The translations under genes and the position numbers were made by a program. Positions 18,878-24,211 of a stretch of DNA of 24,211 bases are shown here, piece by piece. Positions within the stretch are counted from its first letter, which is position 1, and every line of letters starts with the position of its first letter. The notes beneath the pieces are model-generated. The model made no database searches and was not told the origin of the DNA. It worked only from the letters and a program-made list of their open reading frames with translations. The stretch is from Hydnum rufescens UP504 (Eukaryota; Basidiomycota; Agaricomycetes; Cantharellales; Hydnaceae): assembly GCA_014904985.1 (NCBI GenBank), contig MU129341.1, forward strand, positions 2,616 to 26,826, read 5' to 3'.

Positions 18878-19202
18878 GCTAGAAAGTATGGTAGCATACA
18901 GTTCTCATCACTGATTTGGAGTGAGTGGATTACCTTCTAGCTGATCACATTCAACTCGCAAAGAGTCCAAAGACAAAAGGGGAGAAGGGCAAGGGTGGGC
19001 ACAGGGTGGCATGTTGAGCAGTGCGAGGGAGGGGGGGTTGGGGGACAAGAATGAAGGGATGAGTGGCAAAGATATTTGAGAGGGCAGGGAGGAATCAAAT
19101 TTTCCTGGTTTCAAAGTGGTGAAGTTGAACTTTGTGAACAAACAAACAAACAAACAAATAGGAGAAAAACGGGGACCTCCAGTTTTGATGCCCAGATGCT
19201 GA
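18878..19202. other. Divergent intergenic region with (CAAA)n
   Basis: This lies between the minus-strand gene ending its 5' side at 18877 and the plus-strand transposase. It is strongly purine-rich on the plus strand (about 18,960-19,060, AGGGAGGGGGGG), so pyrimidine-rich upstream of the minus-strand gene, as is common in fungal promoters. A short ACAA/CAAA microsatellite lies at about 19,136-19,159. No gene was seen. Confidence 0.5.
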
Positions 19203-21862
19203 TACACACCCTCAAATCCAGGTCCCACTAGGCGCTGTCTGTTTTGTAGGCATGGGCCTTTCAACAGCACTCAAAGCCTGAATATTCACATATCAAAAAC
19301 AATTACTTGTCGCCATGCCTGTCATCAAGCATCTGCACTCCAACGAGACCTACCACCAAATAACACTACCAAACCAGGCGACGAATCTCCCCCAAGATAC
19401 AGGCCAGCAGATACCGAACCAGACAGCAGGGATGCCAGTGGCGATCATAGTGCCAGTGAAGTGGCAGATGGAGTCTACAAGGGGCCCACAGCAACATCAC
19501 CTAGTCTGGAACAGCTGTGTCAAGATGATTCTATAAGTGACCAGGATGAACTGGAACCCTTCCCACTTAACCCACAAGATGGAGAATACATAATTAAGAA
19601 AGTCCCCAGGGCTGCAGCAACATACAACAGTGGAAACGAGCCACAAACACAGTGGCAAGAGTTCCAGTCCCATGAAGACTTGTCCCAGCCATACTCCCCA
19701 TGGGCATCACTTGAGGAATACCAGCTGGTTGAGTGGTTGTCAACATCTGGGTTGTCACAAGACAAAATTAATAGCTTCCTTGATCTCACCTGGGTAAGTT
19801 CCCATTGTTTTATGAAATAAACGCTGATGTGTAATCTGACTTATGTCTACCCAAGACTCGTACACACCAGGATCCATTGTCATTTGATACTGCAAAAAAG
19901 ATGTACGAAATGATTGAAAGGTTGATGCCGAGAGGTCTGGGATGGAAAACGGTTACCATCATGCTCGAAGATGCACCTATGGAGCCGCAGACACTTTACT
20001 ACTGAGATATAATTGAATGTGCAGAATACCTCATTGACAATCCCACCTTTAATGAATTCATGATGTACGAGCCTACTAGGGTGTTTGAAGCCGATGGAAC
20101 AACATGTATTTATCATGAGATGACATCCGGAGAACTTTGGAATGAGCTTCAAGTGTGTAAATCCTATTATGTGTTAATATGCACCAATTGAAATCATTGA
20201 AAGAGGTCACTTCCGAAAGGCATGACTATTCTGGGAGTTATTCTGTGCTCCAACAAAACACACCTAACCAATTTCTCTGGGGACAAATCAGTGCATGCTG
20301 TTTACGTTATGCTCGGCAACATCATGAGCAGCATACAAAGAAAAGTTAGTGAGGGTGCCTGGATAATGCTTGCGAAGATACCCACATCGAAATTTCCAAA
20401 AACAGCATTCCCAACAAAGATTGAGGAAGAACGCATGCCAGGGATTCTACAAAGACAGCTGCTTCATCGATGCATGCGTATTGTCCTAGAGCCAATGCGA
20501 ACTTATGACCGTGACCTATCACTATCACCATGTATGGTTGTTGATGCGGACAGTAACACTCACCATTGCATCACTATCCTTCTCACATGGATTGCAGATT
20601 TGAAACAGCAATATGATATAGCGGCACTTGCCCCGAATTCATGCCCCAGTTGCCTTGTGACATATGGTGACCTGGGATGCGCCGATCCTCTTCCCCATCG
20701 CACCGCTAAATCCATACTCAATGATATCCACAAGATCCGGGCAACGTATCCTGATGCTGATACCTGGCAATTCGCATGTCAGGCCAAAACATTAGGGCTT
20801 GCTGGAGTTGAAGAAGTCTGTTGGGAGGGGCTCCCTATTGACATCTGTCACATTATATGTGTCAACAATCTTCATGGCCTGCACAAAATGTTCAAGGACC
20901 ATCTGGTGTTGTGGCTCTCCAACACAGTCGGCAAAGCTGAACTCGATCAAAGGTTCATGGCACAACCTCATCGTGTGGGTTTCCGAAATTTTGAGTCTGG
21001 GATCTCGCATTACTCACAGTGGTCAGGGAAAGGACATCGTGACCTTGAGTGACACATAATTCCTGTGATCGCAGGTGCGGAGTTGATGTCATCTGGGGTC
21101 GTGAGATCTGCGCGTTTGCTTTTGGATTTTATCTACATTGCACAGTTTCCCATGCAGTCCGACTCTACTCTTCTTGCACTTGAAGCTGCACTATCAACTT
21201 TTCATGGTAATAAACACTTGTTCATCCAGAATGGCTCACGAACTGGTGCCTCTGGACCTCTGGACCACTTGAACATCCCTAAACTCCATGCACTTCATCG
21301 CTGGTTATCTAACATACTGGACCTTGGCTCAACCGATAACTACTGTACTGAAATGGGAGAGACTTTGCATATCCTCATGTGCAAATTAGCATATCAGGCC
21401 ACAAATCGGAAGGATTACGAAGAGCAAATCATTCAGTACTTGATCTGTCAAGAGAGCTTACTTCTCTTTAGAAACTACTTATGCTGGCGAAATCCAATGC
21501 TGATGGATTCAGACAACATGCATACCAAAGGTTCCAATGGTCCTTCAGACTCGGACCTAGATCCAGAGACAATTCATCTGTCGGACACTGGAATTCGGCT
21601 TGCAAAACAGCCCCACAAAGTCCTGTGTCTGCTTGATGATATTGTCTTACAGTACAATATCTGCGACTTGCCCTCTTCTATCTCCTGCTTCTTCACTGAG
21701 AATGACAATGGATCCACCCGGCAACCTCAATATGATTATTCAGGTGACGTTGTTGGAGGGATAAAACCCTACTATGTATATTCCGCTTCAGGACCCAACT
21801 ACCTCCTCAAACGAATCCAAATTATTCAATTCCAATCCTTCAAATACCTACCATTCCTTTGA
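19203..21862 (+). pseudogene. Plavaka-type (KDZ-like) DNA transposase with two in-frame TGA codons
   Basis: Exon-like blocks are 19203-19793, 19871-20152 and 20204-21862, with introns 19794-19870 (GTAAGT...ACCAG) and 20153-20203 (GTGTGT...AAAG). Block 1 has a zinc-finger-like CLFCRHGPFNSTQSLNIHIS followed by TC, and PYSPWASLEEYQLVEWLSTS. Block 2 has LYY, a TGA at 20003-20005, then DIIECAEYLIDNP and IYHEMTSGELWNELQ. Block 3 has LPKGMTILGVILCSNKTHL, VYVMLGNIMSSIQRK, CPSCLVTYGDLGC, RDLE, a TGA at 21050-21052, then HIIPVIAG, RSARLLLDFIYIAQFP, NIPKLHALHRWL, TDNYCTEMGETLHI and AYQATNRKDYEEQ. These are the signature blocks of basidiomycete Plavaka transposases as I know them. The start codon is unresolved (a TGA at 19200 precedes the open frame) and the C-terminus looks shortened. 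No terminal inverted repeats were found. Confidence 0.8.
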
Positions 21863-22189
21863 TTGCCATACGACGTGGATTTCAATTCTCCAAGACCCAC
21901 TTTATTTCTCTTTCCTCCACCTTGTACACAAGACATTTATTTGTCCATCTCCAAGTCTTCAACAGACTACCTCAAATTGTAGTTACTTCAAGCCCAGCCA
22001 ACTGTGGCTCAGGCAATTCAACTTGCCCTGTTTGTTTGGTACCCAATCCATTGTGCATTGCTCATTGCCTCGGCGGGGATATACGAGTCCCAATTATATA
22101 ATCAAGATTGCCTAATCCTTTGGATCCAACTCGCGGATTAGTCACATGTTAAATAGGGGCTATTCCCATACTCTCAAGGAGTATTTCGC
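21863..22189. other. Unassigned interval 3' of the transposase
   Basis: No gene is recognised; only short overlapping frames in several phases. It may be the decayed 3' end of the Plavaka element. No terminal inverted repeat was identified. Confidence 0.35.
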
Positions 22190-22700
22190 GAATATCTCCC
22201 TCATTTTTGATCGGATCGACTCGGCAAGATAGTGCCCGGAAAGCTACAATCAATACCTATCCAACGGTATCACATACGCGTTTATCGGATGCGAACTGCA
22301 CCCTCCAGGTCGATTTTACTTCATGCTCCACACTACCCTTCAGTATTTCGCAAATATCTCCACCAGTTTTGATCCGATTCATTAGTAACGACCACCCCTG
22401 GAAAGACGCTAAAAATCCGCATTGAATAGTACCAAGGGAAAAACGAGCGGATTAGAACTCAGTTTTCTGCAATTTAGTCTCCCCATGTCTCATTTCACTT
22501 TTACCTCCGCTTTTCTGATTATTAAAGGCAATTATGGTTCCGGCACCCTATGTCTGATGGAGGGTATGTCTAGGGTGACCAGTTCCACCTTTCCCCAAGG
22601 GATTCTGTTCAGTAGGAGAGGAGGGATACCTTGGTTAAGCCATATTCCCCCATTCTGACTTGTTAATTGAATATCTCCTTCAGTTTTGAAGCCTTTGACT
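22190..22700 (+). repeat. ~160-bp repeat family, second locus
   Basis: Copies start at 22190 (GAATATCTCCCTCATTTTTG) and 22352 (AAATATCTCCACCAGTTTTG), 162 nt apart. A partial third starts at about 22669 (GAATATCTCCTTCAGTTTTG). They share ATATCTCC..CAGTTTTGATC, GGAAAG, AAAATCCGCATT and CTGCACCCTCCAGGTCGATT with the array at 16434-16890. The stretch 22480-22668 between copies is unassigned. Confidence 0.65.
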
Positions 22701-23200
22701 CAATCTCTTTTTCATCATTTTTGCCTTAACCCCACCTTTCTGCCAGTTACCATGGAATTATTCCAAGATGTATATTAAGTGCAGGGGATGCGAATTTTGA
22801 TTGATTTCCCCCTCACCCTCAGTCTCTAAAGTCTTGAAGGACAGCTGTTGGCACCAGGGTGATTTCCAGACCATATCTAGTATTGTTCACGCTTTGGATA
22901 GGCCCTCAAGAGGAGAGCCATCAGTGTGATTTCTGAATCAAATCATCCATTCATTCATTGTTAGAGCAAGCCTGCCCTAGCAAGACAAATTCTCAACCTC
23001 AAGGCCTTTCATTCAATTGGACCTTAACCTATGGATTGACTCCATGGCCCTCTCCTTTCATCCTTGATTCAACAATCTTGGACTGTGGCTTAGTCTCTTA
23101 GGAGATTCCTGCTTACAAATCTGGTGGTCCTTACAGGGGGTCACAAATCCTCAATCCGTACCAATCAATTCAATCTATCCTATAATTCAAGACCACAAGC
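22701..23200 (+). mobile_element. 5' end of a gypsy-type element (LTR/leader, boundaries unclear)
   Basis: This precedes the Gag frame. A TG...CA end may lie at about 23,116 (CCTGCTTACA), followed by ATCTGGTGGTCCTTACAGGG, which resembles the short segment after the LTR (primer-binding area) in basidiomycete gypsy elements. Possible LTR starts are TGTTGG near 22,848 or TGTTAG near 22,960; neither is supported by a second LTR in the window. Confidence 0.35.
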
Positions 23201-24082
23201 ATGTCAACTACTACATACGCCTGCATGCCGGGACTGCATTCAAGAGACACTCCGCGATTCAAAGGAAAAAGGATTTTACGCTTCCTTGTGGAGTACGAGT
23301 TCTGCGCAACCACGGCTCATCTCACTTCAACTCAAACAATCCGTCAAATAACTTGTTATTGTGATACCAAGTCCGAGAGGTTTATTGAGTCACTACACAA
23401 GTACTATGAAGAAGACTGGGACAATTTCAAGTCACGCTTATTGGAATTTTATCCCTCCGAAGAAGAAAAACCTTACTATAAGGTTGATCATTTAATTAAG
23501 CTCATTCGAAAAGATCGAAAGCTCTCCTCTATTGAGAAGTTCGACAACTATATTTGCGAGTTTACTGTTATCGCTACGGCGCTTGAAGAGAGAAAGGCAC
23601 TATCGGAAACAGACAAGTACAACTATTTTTGGTGGGGAGTCAAGCCCATGTCGTTTCGCAACGAAATAGGCAACGTTTTAAGGAACTCTAAACAGTGGAC
23701 CGATTTGACTAATCCCCCACCAATGGAGGAAGCCACTCGGGCTATCAAGCTACGACTCAAGAGGGATTTATATCGAGTTCCCAATGATGAGACAACGCAC
23801 ACAGTTTCAGACGATGAGGGTTCTTCCAGCACAACAGATTCCGATGAGAGCTCAGACTCGGAAGACTTGGATGAAGAGCCTAAACGAGCCAAGAACAAGA
23901 AGGGTCAGTTGAAGCCCGAGAATAAGCAAAAGAAGGATGAAGTTACTACACCTAAGCCCGCTGAACTATCCAAGGCACAGGAATCCATCGATCCGATGAA
24001 ATCTAACATCGATGATCTCGCAGAGAAGATTGGCCAGTTAACTCTAGCGTTGGGCCAACTAGATCCAGATAAGGTCGCGTGA
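23201..24082 (+). CDS. gag: Ty3/gypsy-type Gag (capsid) protein
   Basis: A 293-aa open frame from ATG 23201 to TGA 24080-24082. The N-terminus has TPRFKGKRILRFLVEYEF, the usual fungal Gag opening in which a 'P.F.G' segment precedes the capsid-like helices. It is followed by CYCDTKSERFIESL, YYEEDWDNFKSRLLEFYPSE, IRKDRKLSSIEKFDNYICEF, KYNYFWWGVKPMSFRNEIG and NPPPMEEATRAIKLRLKRDL, the order typical of retrotransposon Gag in Agaricomycetes. Residues about 200-260 are Ser/Asp/Glu- then Lys-rich, and the C-terminus (KSNIDDLAEKIGQLTLALGQ) looks like a coiled coil. In such elements Gag forms the virus-like particle that packages element RNA. The frame continues in phase past the TGA into a zinc-knuckle-like segment, so the stop probably truncates a longer Gag. 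Confidence 0.85.
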   Translation: MSTTTYACMPGLHSRDTPRFKGKRILRFLVEYEFCATTAHLTSTQTIRQITCYCDTKSERFIESLHKYYEEDWDNFKSRLLEFYPSEEEKPYYKVDHLIKLIRKDRKLSSIEKFDNYICEFTVIATALEERKALSETDKYNYFWWGVKPMSFRNEIGNVLRNSKQWTDLTNPPPMEEATRAIKLRLKRDLYRVPNDETTHTVSDDEGSSSTTDSDESSDSEDLDEEPKRAKNKKGQLKPENKQKKDEVTTPKPAELSKAQESIDPMKSNIDDLAEKIGQLTLALGQLDPDKVA

Positions 24083-24211
24083 TGTCCAGGAAAGTTTGGC
24101 GTGTTGTCAATAAAGTGCTTTATGTGCGGAGAAGAGGGGCACTCACTTAAGATTGCCTGGAAACCAAGGCTTTCATCGCGAAAAAGGTCTTGAAGCTTTC
24201 CAATGAAGGAA
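24083..24211 (+). pseudogene. Remainder of Gag with damaged zinc knuckle (runs off window)
   Basis: In the same frame as Gag after the TGA, the sequence reads CPGKFGVLSIKCFMCGEEGH then SLK, the first three ligands (C, C, H) of a CCHC nucleic-acid-binding knuckle. The expected final Cys appears only one frame over, so a single base seems to be missing near 24,149-24,151. Downstream of that point the shifted frame stays open to the window end. Protease and polymerase would lie beyond the window. Confidence 0.6.

Noticed and set aside
19136..19159. (CAAA)n microsatellite as a functional site
   Set aside because: It is a simple short repeat with no sign of a role.
18908..19270. 120-aa minus-strand frame
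   Set aside because: It is Pro/Ser/Leu-rich, arises from the purine-rich intergenic strand, and overlaps the zinc-finger-like start of the Plavaka gene.

Overview
This looks like a repeat-rich piece of a basidiomycete (Agaricomycete) genome. Introns are short (about 40-80 nt, GT...AG), genes lie on both strands, and the mobile elements are a Plavaka-type transposase, a Ty1/copia fragment and a Ty3/gypsy Gag. Nothing prokaryotic (operons, Shine-Dalgarno sites, CRISPR, tRNA or rRNA genes) is visible. All identifications come from reading the sequence; no database search was run.

Positions 1-12,880 are a tandem, partly inverted array of one multicopy gene family of unknown function. Two members read as complete minus-strand genes: copy B (4751-6454, 567 aa, intronless) and copy C (10372-12132, 568 aa, one 54-nt intron). 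Copy A (950-2710) is full length but has two frameshifts. Three fragments also remain: a 3' end at 3805-4150, a plus-strand 5' end at 7098-7390, and a 3' end at 7800-8197. Related flanking blocks recur around them. The proteins have a His (H68) and an Asn-Cys pair (N160-C161) in a context like permuted papain-fold proteins, followed by a long helical C-terminal half. The intron near the 3' end occurs in every other copy that covers it but is cleanly absent from copy B. Between copies B and C lies a decayed piece of an unrelated coiled-coil gene (8198-9290), probably a spindle-pole/centrosomal protein.

Positions 12,880-14,580 hold the 3' part of a copia element (end of reverse transcriptase, RNase H, candidate 3' LTR). 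It is split by a solo LTR (13681-14136) with a perfect 5-bp target duplication and bordered by a cluster of palindromic CTCC-GGAG repeats. Positions 14,600-15,900 carry a broken DUF6532-like gene on the minus strand. Positions 16,400-17,820 hold several repeats: a ~160-bp family, an LTR-like promoter block and a ~30-bp tandem array. Positions 17,940-18,877 carry a four-exon minus-strand gene for a 256-aa protein with a Gly/Asp/His/Ser-rich tail.

Positions 19,200-21,862 hold a Plavaka transposase gene that is open apart from two TGA codons, both at sites where arginine CGA is expected. More copies of the ~160-bp repeat follow (22,190-22,700). The window ends in a gypsy-type Gag gene (23,201 onward) that also stops at a TGA before a damaged zinc knuckle. 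The picture is a fast-turnover region where a lineage-specific family expands and decays beside dead transposons.
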